DNA of 64,000 bases, from contig NZ_CP029552.1 of the NCBI RefSeq assembly GCF_003173775.1, positions 6,407,001-6,471,000 of the forward strand, written 5' to 3'. Source of the stretch: Methylobacterium sp. 17Sr1-1. GTDB lineage: Bacteria > Pseudomonadota > Alphaproteobacteria > Rhizobiales > Beijerinckiaceae. Of this stretch, positions 26,165 through 34,492 are shown piece after piece (position 1 is the first letter of the stretch; each line of letters begins with the position of its first letter). The notes below the pieces were generated by a model, which worked only from the letters and a program-made list of their open reading frames with translations, was not told where the DNA came from and made no database searches. A program made the position numbers and the translations under genes.

Positions 26165-28112
26165 GGCGCCGTCCGGCTTCCCCTCCGGGACGCCGGCCGA
26201 ACTCGCCCACGCGGATCTCGTCGGGCGCCTCGCCCGCGAGATCTACGGGCAGGGCCAGGCTTTGAGCGCCCCCTTCGCGCCGGTGCTGCCGGCGGGACCT
26301 CAGGTCCCGCAGGCGCTCGACTCCCTCCCCTCGACCCCGGCTCCGGCCGGGGCCACCCCTTCGGGGGTCGAGCCCGGCCTGTCCGCCCTCGGCGCCCGCT
26401 CCTTCGGAGCGCCGCCGGTCGGCCTGCCGGGTGTGACTGGCCCCTCGGTCGCCAATCCGGTCGGAGCGACGCCGACCCCGGTCAGCGCCAACGTCCTCGA
26501 TCTCGGCGCGATCGCCCCGGTGCATCCGCTGAGCGACCCGCTGCGCCCCAAAAGCCTGCCCGAATACTCGGTGCCGAACCTGGCCCAAGTCGCGGCCGGC
26601 CTTCCCGGCGGCACCGACCTCTACCGGCAGATCGCCGCCGACCATCCGCGCGCCACCGCCTTCGCGCAGGCGCTGGCGCCCGCCTTCGTTCCGGCGGATC
26701 CGCCGCGGGCCCATGGGGACCAGGCACATGGGAACGTGGTGCCCTCGGCCCCTTCGGCGGCGTCCGACTACTACTTCCTGAACCCGTCGCCCGCCCCGGC
26801 GCGCGGCGGCAGGCCCGCAGCCCGGCCGCGCGTCGAGCCGTCGCGTCACGACGGCCCGGCCCCGCGGGCGCTCGCCCTCGGGTCGAGCCCGGTCGCGGCG
26901 CCCTTCGACGTCGAGCGGGTGCGCCGGGACTTCCCGGCCCTGCACCAGAGCGTCAACGGCCACCGGCTGGTCTGGCTCGACAACGCCGCCACCACCCACA
27001 AGCCGCAGAGCGTCATCGACGCGACGAGCGACTTCTACGGCCGCCACAACTCGAACATCCACCGGGCGGCGCATACCCTGGCGGCCCGCGCCACCGACCT
27101 GTTCGAGGGCGGCCGCGAGAAGACCCGCCGCTTCCTCAACGCGCCGTCGAAGGACGACATCGTCTTCCTGCGCGGCACCACCGAGGGCATCAACCTCGTC
27201 GCCAACTCGTATGGCCGCGCCCATATCGGCCCGGGCGACGAGATCATCGTCTCGACCATCGAGCATCACGCCAACATCGTGCCCTGGCAGCTCCTGGCGC
27301 AGGCCACCGGGGCGACGATCCGGGTGATCCCGGTCAACGACCGCGGCGAGATCATCTTCGAGCAATACGCCGCCCTGCTGTCGGGCCGCACCAAGATCGT
27401 CTCGGTGACCCACGTCGCCAACGCGCTCGGCACGGTCAATCCGGTCCGGGAGATCATCGCGCTCGCCCACGCCTACGGCGTGCCGGTGCTGGTCGATGCC
27501 GCGCAATCGACCCCGCACATCCCGATCGACGTGCAGGCGCTCGACGCCGACTTCCTGGTCTTCTCCGGCCACAAGGTGTTCGGCCCGACCGGGATCGGCG
27601 CACTCTACGGCAAGAGCCACCTGCTCGAACAGATGCCGCCCTGGCAGGGCGGCGGCCACATGATCGAGGACGTCACCTTCACGAAGACCGTCTACAAGGG
27701 CGCGCCGGAAAAATTCGAAGCCGGCACCCCGGACATCGCGGGCGCGGTGGGTCTCGGGGCCGCCCTCGACTACCTCGAGGGCGTCGGCCTTCCGGGAATC
27801 GCGGCCTACGAGCACGACCTGCTCGACTACGCGCAGGAGGGCCTGGCCGAGGTGAAGGGCCTGCGCCTGATCGGGACGGCGCGCGAGAAGGCGAGCGTGA
27901 TGTCGTTCGTGATCGAGGGCTACGAGAACGAGACGGTCGCCCACCATCTCGACCGCCACGGCATCGCGGTGCGCTCGGGCCACCATTGCGCCCTGCCGGC
28001 CCTGCGCCGCTTCGGCGTCGACCAGTCGATCCGGGCCTCGCTCGCCTTCTACAACACCCGCGAGGACGTCGACGTGTTCCTCAAGGCGCTGCACACCCTG
28101 CCGCGGCGCTGA
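26151..28112 (+). CDS. Cysteine desulfurase with long disordered N-terminal extension (probable encapsulin cargo)
   Basis: 653 aa. Residues ~1-250 are Ala/Pro/Gly-rich and low-complexity, with short conserved-looking islands (PEYSVPNLAQVAAGLPGGTD at ~137, ASDYYFLNPSP at ~204), as in encapsulin-loading domains. Residues ~252-650 are a SufS/CsdA-type PLP enzyme: LVWLDNAATTHKP, STIEHHANIVPWQ, PLP-lysine K475 in FSGHKVFGPTG, and catalytic C613 in RSGHHCALPALRRFG. It converts cysteine to alanine and a protein persulfide, and homologues inside family 2 encapsulins store sulfane sulfur. Start ATG 26151 (or 26157) lies inside the shell gene, so the two are translationally coupled. Confidence 0.93.
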   Translation: MTMLEAPSGFPSGTPAELAHADLVGRLAREIYGQGQALSAPFAPVLPAGPQVPQALDSLPSTPAPAGATPSGVEPGLSALGARSFGAPPVGLPGVTGPSVANPVGATPTPVSANVLDLGAIAPVHPLSDPLRPKSLPEYSVPNLAQVAAGLPGGTDLYRQIAADHPRATAFAQALAPAFVPADPPRAHGDQAHGNVVPSAPSAASDYYFLNPSPAPARGGRPAARPRVEPSRHDGPAPRALALGSSPVAAPFDVERVRRDFPALHQSVNGHRLVWLDNAATTHKPQSVIDATSDFYGRHNSNIHRAAHTLAARATDLFEGGREKTRRFLNAPSKDDIVFLRGTTEGINLVANSYGRAHIGPGDEIIVSTIEHHANIVPWQLLAQATGATIRVIPVNDRGEIIFEQYAALLSGRTKIVSVTHVANALGTVNPVREIIALAHAYGVPVLVDAAQSTPHIPIDVQALDADFLVFSGHKVFGPTGIGALYGKSHLLEQMPPWQGGGHMIEDVTFTKTVYKGAPEKFEAGTPDIAGAVGLGAALDYLEGVGLPGIAAYEHDLLDYAQEGLAEVKGLRLIGTAREKASVMSFVIEGYENETVAHHLDRHGIAVRSGHHCALPALRRFGVDQSIRASLAFYNTREDVDVFLKALHTLPRR

Positions 28113-28122
28113 TCCTCGCACG

Positions 28123-28152
28123 GTCGCCCGGCGTCTTGCCGCGCCGGGTGAC
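28123..28152 (+). terminator. Hairpin ending the encapsulin operon
   Basis: Arms GTCGCCCGGCG (28123-28133) and CGCCGGGTGAC (28142-28152) pair at 10 of 11 positions, starting 11 bp after the desulfurase stop. There is no T tract. Confidence 0.45.
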
Positions 28153-28185
28153 CGCTACCGAGGACCGCCGAGGCGAGCATGCACG

Positions 28186-29106
28186 TCATTGCCGGTCGAG
28201 GCCGGGCAGGGTCGCGAGCGAAGCGGCCAGGGCGTCAACCAGCATTCGGACGCGCTTGATGCGCGTCCGGCCGGGCACGACGAGCAGGGACAGGGGCACG
28301 GGCTCGGGCGTGAAATCGGGCAGGATCTGCTCGACCGATCCGGCCGCCAGCAGATCGTCGATGAGCCAGACATGCGCCGCCGCGATCCCGCGTCCCTGGA
28401 CCAGGGCCTCGCGGGCCGCCAGGCCGTGATCGACCCGCAGGCGGCCGTCGAACGGAATCAGGACCGCCGAGCCGTCCCGTCCGCGCAACGACAGCGTCCC
28501 GCCCCCAGTGAGGTTGCTCATGCGGATCGAGGCATGGGCGGCGAGGTCGTCGGGCGTCTCCGGGCGCCCCCGCTCCGCCAGATAGGCGCGGGACGCCACC
28601 AGGATGCGGCGGGACCGGCCGAGGGTCCGGCACTGCAAGGTGCTGTCCGCGAGGGGCCCGAGCCGGATCGCGACGTCGACCGCCTCCTGCACGAGGTCGA
28701 TGCGCGCATCGGACAGGCTGAGGTCCACCACGATCTCCGGATAAAGGTCCTGGAGGGAGAAGAGCATCCGGCATACGTGGCGGACCCCCAGGGCCGCAGT
28801 GCAGGAGATGCGGATCGTCCCGGTCAGGCCGCTGCCGGCACGCCGCGCCCCGTCCGTCGCCTCGTCCACCAGCCGCAGGATGGTGCGCGCCTCGGCGTGG
28901 TAGCGCCGCCCCTCGTCGGTGAGGGTGAGGCGCCGGGTGGTCCGGTTGAGGAGCGTGACGCCGAGGGCGCCCTCGAGGTCCGCCACGTGCCGCGAGACGG
29001 TCGATTGTCCCACGCCCTGCTCGCGCGCCACCGCCGACAGGCTGCCGCGTTCGGCGACGCGCACGAAGCTGCGCATCCGCTCCAGGGTGACGCCCGATCT
29101 ATCCAT
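28186..29106 (-). CDS. LysR-family transcriptional regulator
   Basis: 306 aa. The N-terminal winged HTH is canonical: ERMRSFVRVAERGSLSAVAR, GVGQSTVSRHVADLEGALGV, LLNRTTRRLTLTDEGRRY. The periplasmic-binding-like effector domain follows (IRISCTAALGVRHVCRMLFS, DVAIRLGPLADSTLQCRTLG). It belongs to the DsdC/CrgA-like branch frequently found beside quinone reductase or oxidoreductase genes. It is divergent from the damaged quinone reductase at 29198, its probable target; the effector is unknown. Confidence 0.9.
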   Translation of the reverse strand: MDRSGVTLERMRSFVRVAERGSLSAVAREQGVGQSTVSRHVADLEGALGVTLLNRTTRRLTLTDEGRRYHAEARTILRLVDEATDGARRAGSGLTGTIRISCTAALGVRHVCRMLFSLQDLYPEIVVDLSLSDARIDLVQEAVDVAIRLGPLADSTLQCRTLGRSRRILVASRAYLAERGRPETPDDLAAHASIRMSNLTGGGTLSLRGRDGSAVLIPFDGRLRVDHGLAAREALVQGRGIAAAHVWLIDDLLAAGSVEQILPDFTPEPVPLSLLVVPGRTRIKRVRMLVDALAASLATLPGLDRQ

Positions 29107-29197
29107 TCCGCGGCATGATCCTATCCGTTTCTCTCAGCTACCGGATGGATCGGGCCGCGCCTAGCTTCGCGGCTCCTTCCTCCGGTGAGCCGCACGC

Positions 29198-30019
29198 ATG
29201 AACATCCTCGTCGTTTCCGCCCATCCCGCCTCGACCTCGCTGACGAACGCGCTCCGCGACGTGGCCGTGGCCGAACTCCGGGCCGAGGGTCACGCGGTCC
29301 GCGTGACCGACCTCTACGCGATCGGCTGGAAATCCGAGGTCGACCGCCTCGATTTCCCCGCCCTGCCCGCCTCCGCGCCCCTGAGGGTACCGGCCGCGTC
29401 GGGCGAGGCCTTCGCCACCGGGAGCCTGACGCCGGACGTCGTCTCCGCCCAGCAAGACCTGCTCTAGGCCAACGCGCTCATCCTCGCGTTTCCCCTCTGG
29501 TGGTTCTCGATGCCGGCGATCCTGAAGGGGTGGATCGATCGGGTCTACGCGTACGGCTTCGCCTACGGCGTCGGCGAACACAGCGAGACGCGCTGGGGCG
29601 ACCGCTACGGAGAGGGCACGCTCGCGGGCAAGCGCGCGATGCTGATCGTGACGGCCGGAGGCTGGCCCTCCCACTATGGTCCCAGAGGGATCAACGGGCC
29701 GATCGACGACCTGCTCTTCCCCATCCATCACGGGGTGCTGTTCTATCCGGGCTACGACGTGCTGCCGCCCTTCGTGGTGTATCGCGCCGACAGGACGGAC
29801 GAGGCGACGTTCGACGAACTAGCGGCTGCACTGAGGATCCGGATGCGACGTCTGTTCAAGACACCGCCGATTCCGTTCCGCCGCCAGAACGGCGGGGATT
29901 ACGCGATTCCGTCGATGGAGTTGCGGCCCGAGAGGGTCGGGCCGGATCTCACCGGTTTCGCCGCCCATATCGAGCGGCCGGATCACGGCGTCGAGCAGGC
30001 CGGGCGGCCAAGCCGCTGA
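29198..30019 (+). pseudogene. NAD(P)H dehydrogenase (quinone), flavodoxin-like, interrupted by an amber codon
   Basis: The full frame of 273 codons has the FMN-binding NQO1/MdaB fold: ILVVSAHPASTSLTNALRDV, then the TAG at 29465-29467, then ANALILAFPLWWFSMPAILK, WIDRVYAYGFAYGVGEH and VTAGGWPSHYGPRGINGP. The stop replaces the residue that in relatives is usually Trp before AxALI (TGG to TAG is one base). Both sides remain in the same frame and well conserved, so the mutation looks recent. A downstream restart at ATG 29510 would lack the FMN domain's first half. Confidence 0.85.
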
Positions 30020-30389
30020 GGTTCCGAAGCCGGGCGACGCCATCCATCCCGGGATCCCGCCGCCGCGGCGAGCCAGGCCCGAGTCACGCGTGCAACCTGG
30101 CCCTCGGCGTGCGTCCCGGGCCTCCGGAGATCGTCAGCGCTGCGGCCGGTATCGGCCGACGACACGACCGCGGCGGGGTACGGGCCGCCCCCGTCATCGC
30201 GCCGCCCGCTGCGGCCGGGCTTCTGATCATCGCGCAGGGCGGGGCCATGCCGTTCCGTCTCACCGCGTCCCACCGGAGCTTCGGGATATTAGTTTACAAA
30301 ATCGATCGAATAAAATAACAGGCGGGAGCGACGGGGCTGCACCCGGCGCGCCGCGGTTGCCCGGCGCCGCGCACGCACAGCGAGCATTC
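30020..30389 (+). promoter_or_regulatory. Promoter region of the Ssu-type operon with candidate operator at 30288-30303
   Basis: 370 bp without a gene. An AT-rich island (30280-30320) contains ATTAGTTTACAAAATC. Thirteen of its 16 bases match one arm of the palindrome at 51748-51774, upstream of another organosulfur monooxygenase. This is a candidate site for a shared sulfur-status regulator. The -10/-35 assignment is unclear. Confidence 0.4.
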
Positions 30390-31250
30390 ATGGCGGTCGA
30401 ACTCTCCACAAAGGCGCCCCGGGCACTGTCGGGCACGCTTCATACGACATCGCGCAAGGCCAACCGACGGCCCCGGAGCGAGCGCGAGCTGACCGTTCTC
30501 TCCTGGCTCGCGCCCGTCCTGTTCGCACTGGCCTGGGAGGCCCTGTGCCGGTTCGGCGGCGTGAACAAACAGGTCATGCCGGCGCCGAGCGCGGTGCTCG
30601 CCACCGCCGGGTCGCTCGTCGCGGACGGCTCGCTGGTCGTGCATCTCGGCTACAGCCTGCTGCGCGCCGCGACCGGCTTTCTGATCGGCGGCGGCATCGG
30701 CTTCGGTCTCGGCCTGCTCGTCGGCTTCTCGCGCCTCGCCGAGGCGCTGCTCGACCGCTCGATCCAGATGATCCGGGCGATCCCCTTCCTCGCTCTCCTG
30801 CCGCTCGTCATCGTGTGGTTCGGCGTCGACGAGGCCGGCAAGATCTTCCTCGTCTCGCTCGGCGTGCTGTTTCCGATCTACATCAACACCGTGCTCGGCA
30901 TCCGCCAGGTCGACCCGAAGCTGCTCGAGGTCGCGAAGGTCACGGGCCTGAGCCTGCGCGGCCGCATCACGAAGATCATCCTGCCCGGCGCGATGCCGTC
31001 GATCCTGACGGGCGTGCGCTACGCGCTCGCCGTCGCCTGGCTGGCCCTCGTCGTCGCCGAGACCATCGCGACGACGAAGGGCATCGGCTTCCTGGCGATG
31101 GACGCCCGCGAGTTCCTGCAGACCAACGTCATCGTGCTGACCATCGTCATCTATGCGGCGATCGGCGTGATCGCGGACGGGATCGCCCGGGGCCTGGAGC
31201 GCCGGCTGCTCGCCTGGCACCCGAACTACGCCAAGGAGGAACGCCGATGA
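30390..31250 (+). CDS. ssuC: Aliphatic sulfonate-type ABC transporter permease
   Basis: 286 aa, BPD_transp_1 fold with about six membrane helices. PWQ-type features include LLRAATGFLIGGGIGFGLGL, the coupling region IRQVDPKLLEVAKVTGLSLR (the EAA-like motif contacting the ATPase) and LPGAMPSILTGVRYALAVAW. ATG 30390 was chosen because the N-terminus is cytoplasmic and short; the ribosome site is weak. The stop overlaps the ATPase gene start (ATGA). With 31247 and 31978 it forms a complete sulfonate/taurine-type importer, although the substrate is assigned from context. Confidence 0.88.
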   Translation: MAVELSTKAPRALSGTLHTTSRKANRRPRSERELTVLSWLAPVLFALAWEALCRFGGVNKQVMPAPSAVLATAGSLVADGSLVVHLGYSLLRAATGFLIGGGIGFGLGLLVGFSRLAEALLDRSIQMIRAIPFLALLPLVIVWFGVDEAGKIFLVSLGVLFPIYINTVLGIRQVDPKLLEVAKVTGLSLRGRITKIILPGAMPSILTGVRYALAVAWLALVVAETIATTKGIGFLAMDAREFLQTNVIVLTIVIYAAIGVIADGIARGLERRLLAWHPNYAKEERR

Positions 31251-31942
31251 GCGCCGCCGTCACCGTCCGGGCTTTGCGCCGCCGCTACGGCGAGCGGGTC
31301 GTCATCGAGGGCCTGGACCTGCGCATCGAGACCGGCGAGTTCGTCGCCATGCTGGGCGAGAGCGGCTGCGGCAAGACCACGTTGCTGCGGGCGCTGGCCG
31401 GCCTCGACCCGGTCGATGGAGGTCGGATCGACGGCCCGGCCCAGCCGGCGGTGGTGTTCCAGGAGCACCGGCTGCTACCCTGGGCCCCGCTCTGGCAGAA
31501 CGTCGCCCTCGGGATCGAGACGCCGGGGGCGAAGCCCCAGGCGGTCGCGGCCCTGCGCGAGGTCGGCCTGGCCGGGCGGGAGACCGACTGGCCGCGCAAC
31601 CTCTCGGGCGGCCAGGCGCAGCGGGTGGCGCTCGCCCGCGCCCTGGTGCGCGAGCCGCGGCTCCTGCTCCTCGACGAGCCCTTCGCGGCCCTCGATGCGC
31701 TGACCCGCATCAAGATGCACGAGCTGATCAAGGACCTGGTGGCCCGTCACCAGCCCGGCGTCCTCCTCGTCACCCACGACGTCGACGAGGCCATCGCCAT
31801 CGCCGACCGCATCCTGGTGATGCGCGGCGGCCGGATCGCCGCCGCCTACGACGTCGCGACCGAGACGGCGGCCGGACCCGGCCTCCTACGCGGCAAGCTC
31901 CTCGGCGAACTCGGCGTCACCCTCCACGACCGCGCCGCCTGA
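31247..31942 (+). CDS. ssuB: Aliphatic sulfonate-type ABC transporter ATPase
   Basis: 231 aa ATP-binding subunit. Walker A is GESGCGKTT (~residues 38-46), the Q-loop is VVFQEHRLLPW, the signature is LSGGQAQR, Walker B is LLLLDEPFAALD and the switch His lies in VTHDVDEA. This pattern and the short length are those of SsuB/TauB. Coupled by a 4-bp overlap to the permease. It energises import through 30390 and possibly serves the orphan binding proteins at 17415 and 20165. Confidence 0.92.
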   Translation: MSAAVTVRALRRRYGERVVIEGLDLRIETGEFVAMLGESGCGKTTLLRALAGLDPVDGGRIDGPAQPAVVFQEHRLLPWAPLWQNVALGIETPGAKPQAVAALREVGLAGRETDWPRNLSGGQAQRVALARALVREPRLLLLDEPFAALDALTRIKMHELIKDLVARHQPGVLLVTHDVDEAIAIADRILVMRGGRIAAAYDVATETAAGPGLLRGKLLGELGVTLHDRAA

Positions 31943-31977
31943 TCCCCGGAACACCGAACGCACAGGACTTCCTCGTC

Positions 31978-32991
31978 ATGACCCGCTCAGACGTTCCCGG
32001 TCTCGACCGGCGCCGGCTCATCCAGGGCGCCGGGCTGGCGATCGGTGCTGCCGCCCTCGGCCTCGACCCGGCCCGGGCGCAAGGTCCCGGCCCTGTCGGA
32101 ACCCGCAACACCGACACCGTCCGCCTCGGCTGGGGGCGCGGCGGCCTGCCGCTGATCGCCCGCGAGCGCGGGGAATTCGAGAAGGGCCTCGCCGACCAGG
32201 GCATCACGGTGAAGTGGGTCGGCCCCTTCCCCAACCACGCGCCCTCGTTGCAGGCGGTGGTCGGCGGCAGCGCCGATTTCGGCTTCTGGGGCAGCACCAC
32301 CCCGGCGCTCGCCGCCATCATCGCCGGCTCGCCGCTCGTCTTCACCAACTACAACGTCTATTCACCGCGCTCGACCGCGATCATCGTCAAGAAGAACTCC
32401 GGCATCGACTCGGTCAAGGATCTCGCCGGCAAGAAGGTCGCGGTGAACCGCTCGGGACTCGGCGAGTTCCTGCTGGTCGCGGCCCTCGAGAAGCACGGCG
32501 TCGATCGCAAGACGGTCGAGGTCGTGTACCTCAACCCGCCGGACGCCTCGCCGGCCTTCGGCCAGGGCCGGGTCGATGCCTGGTCGATGTGGACGCCCGC
32601 GGTCGACATCGCCCGCGATCAGTACGACGCCAAAAACATCTTCTTCGAGGGCACCGACCTCGATTTCCTGATCGACTACTCGTCCCTCGTGTCTTTACGC
32701 GACTTCACCACCAAGAACTCCGCCCTCGTGCGCGCGGTGATCGACGCCTATGCCCGCGAGGGCCAGTGGATCAGCGACAACCCGGTCGAGGCCGAGACCA
32801 TCGCCCAGAAGGAGGGCAAGTACGGCGACGCGGTGCGCGACCACCTCGCAGGCCTCAAGCGCCAGAACCGCTTCTACGAGACCGACGACGCCGCCTTCCT
32901 CGCCGGCTTCCAGAAGGCGGCCGACTGGCTCGCCGACCGGGCGATCCTGCCGAAGCGGGTCAAGGTCGCCGACCATTCCGTCCGGGTCTGA
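31978..32991 (+). CDS. ssuA: Sulfonate-type ABC transporter substrate-binding protein
   Basis: 337 aa. Tat-like signal peptide (DRRRLIQGAGLAIGAAALGL, cleavage near ARA-QG). The mature protein starts VRLGWGRGGLPLIARERGEF; DLAGKKVAVNRSGLGEFLL and RVDAWSMWTPAVDIARDQ are family landmarks. It follows the ATPase by 35 bp and precedes the monooxygenase at 33026 by 34 bp, so transport and oxidation are in one operon. The ligand is probably a sulfonate or sulfone, from context. Confidence 0.9.
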   Translation: MTRSDVPGLDRRRLIQGAGLAIGAAALGLDPARAQGPGPVGTRNTDTVRLGWGRGGLPLIARERGEFEKGLADQGITVKWVGPFPNHAPSLQAVVGGSADFGFWGSTTPALAAIIAGSPLVFTNYNVYSPRSTAIIVKKNSGIDSVKDLAGKKVAVNRSGLGEFLLVAALEKHGVDRKTVEVVYLNPPDASPAFGQGRVDAWSMWTPAVDIARDQYDAKNIFFEGTDLDFLIDYSSLVSLRDFTTKNSALVRAVIDAYAREGQWISDNPVEAETIAQKEGKYGDAVRDHLAGLKRQNRFYETDDAAFLAGFQKAADWLADRAILPKRVKVADHSVRV

Positions 32992-33025
32992 GGCCCTTTC
33001 CACCACCTACGCCCGGAGCGCGCCC

Positions 33026-34393
33026 GTGCCCTCTCCCAAAAAGCCCGTCCGCCTCGGCGTCAACGTCCTCGCCTCCGGGCGCCACGACGCCGCCTGGAAG
33101 ACCTTTTCGGATCCGGCCTCGCTGCCGACCGACATCGACGCCTTCCTGCGCATCGCCAGGGTGGCCGAGAAGGGCAAGATCGACGCGCTCTTCCTCGCCG
33201 ACGGGCCCGGCGGCCTCGTCGACGAGGCTCTGCACCGGCCCTGGCGCGCCCTCGACCCGGTGACGCTGCTCGCCGCCTTGGCGCAGGCCACCACCCATAT
33301 CGGCCTCGTCGCCACCACCTCGACGATCTTCGGCCACCCTTACACGGTCGCCCGCCAGATCGCCTCGCTCGACCACATCAGCAAAGGCCGGGCGGCCTGG
33401 AACATCATCACCAGCCAGACCCCAGTGGCGCTCGCCGCCTACGGGCTTCCCCACGGCTTCGACCAGGAGGAGCGCTACCGGCGCGCCACGGAGTTCGTCG
33501 AGATCGTCACCGGCCTGTGGGATTCCCTGCCCCGGGAGGCGATCGTCGCCGACCGCGACCGTCACGTCTTCGTCGACGAGGCGCTGGTCCGGCCCATCGC
33601 CGTCGCGGGCCGCCACTTCAGCAGCCGCGGCGCGCTGTCGGCCCCGGTCGGGCCGCAGGGGCGGCCGGTGATCTTCCAGGCCGGGCAGTCGGAGGACAGC
33701 AAGGCGTTCGGCGCGGCTTACGCCGACGCGCTGTTCACCGGGCAACGCCTGATCGGGCCGGCCCAAAAGTTCTACGCCGACGTGAAGGCGCTCGCGCGCA
33801 GCCACGGCCGCGATCCCGACCAGCTCCTCGTCATGCCGGGCCTGTTTCCGATCGTCGGTAGCACGGAAGCGGAGGCCCTGCGGCGCAAGGCCGACCTCGA
33901 TGCCGGCCTCGACGTCGACTTCCTGCGGGCCGAGCTCGCCCGGCACTTCGCCCTCGATCCCGACGACCTGCCGCTCGACGCTCCCCTGCCCTACGACCTC
34001 ATCGAGGCGGCCGAGCCGCGCGTGCCGATCGCCTCGCGCTGGCCGCGCAAGCAGATCCTCGCCGAGGCGGTCGAGCACGGCTGGACGGTGCGCCAGGCCG
34101 CACTCAGCAACATCGTCGGCGGCCACCGGATGATCGTCGGCCCGCCGGAGGTCATCGCCGCCGACATCCTGCACTGGCTCGATACGGGCGCGGCGGACGG
34201 GTTCAACCTCAACATCGACGTCCAGACGAGCGGGCTCGAGGACATCGTGGACTTCGTGCTGCCGCTGCTGCGGAAGGCCGGGCGGTTCCGCGACGAGTAT
34301 ACCGGGCAGACCCTGCGCCACCATCTCGGCCTCGCTCCCTCACTCGACCCGCGCGACGCCGAGCCCCTGCGCCGCACCGGCACCGGCCGCTAA
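33026..34393 (+). CDS. FMNH2-dependent monooxygenase, NtaA/SnaA/DszA family
   Basis: 455 aa, GTG start 33026. Luciferase-like fold with KIDALFLADGPGGLVDEALH, IASLDHISKGRAAWNIITSQ, RPVIFQAGQSEDSKAFGAAY and DGFNLNIDVQTSGLEDIVDF. It belongs to the same broad family as 18787 and 51862 but to a different branch (closer to 54462 and 57215 in the ATTSTIFGHPYTVARQ segment). It uses reduced flavin and O2 to oxidise the compound imported by the preceding transporter. The stop codon forms the first base pairs of a strong hairpin. Confidence 0.9.
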   Translation: MPSPKKPVRLGVNVLASGRHDAAWKTFSDPASLPTDIDAFLRIARVAEKGKIDALFLADGPGGLVDEALHRPWRALDPVTLLAALAQATTHIGLVATTSTIFGHPYTVARQIASLDHISKGRAAWNIITSQTPVALAAYGLPHGFDQEERYRRATEFVEIVTGLWDSLPREAIVADRDRHVFVDEALVRPIAVAGRHFSSRGALSAPVGPQGRPVIFQAGQSEDSKAFGAAYADALFTGQRLIGPAQKFYADVKALARSHGRDPDQLLVMPGLFPIVGSTEAEALRRKADLDAGLDVDFLRAELARHFALDPDDLPLDAPLPYDLIEAAEPRVPIASRWPRKQILAEAVEHGWTVRQAALSNIVGGHRMIVGPPEVIAADILHWLDTGAADGFNLNIDVQTSGLEDIVDFVLPLLRKAGRFRDEYTGQTLRHHLGLAPSLDPRDAEPLRRTGTGR

Positions 34394-34421
34394 GCAGAGT
34401 TGCATGGCGCAACTCTGCTTA
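34391..34421 (+). terminator. Perfect 13-bp hairpin at the monooxygenase stop
   Basis: TAAGCAGAGTTGC and GCAACTCTGCTTA pair without mismatch around ATGGC; the stop codon itself is in the stem. Followed by GCTTCTTGTTCTC, only a loose T-rich tail. It is either a terminator or an mRNA 3'-end stabiliser separating the ssu-monooxygenase unit from the SfnB-like gene. Confidence 0.6.
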
Positions 34422-34434
34422 GCTTCTTGTTCTC

Positions 34435-34479
34435 GCATCATTGTTTCGCCGAACCGGAAGCCACTTCGGCGAATGATGC
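34435..34479. repeat. REP-like palindrome, family A copy 2
   Basis: GCATCATTGTTTCGCCGAA and TTCGGCGAATGATGC arms around CCGGAAGCCAC. Same architecture and core (GAACCGG..CCACTTCG) as 3599-3641. It ends 13 bp before the SfnB-like start, so it could also affect initiation there. Confidence 0.6.
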
Positions 34480-34492
34480 TTAGGAGCCCGCG

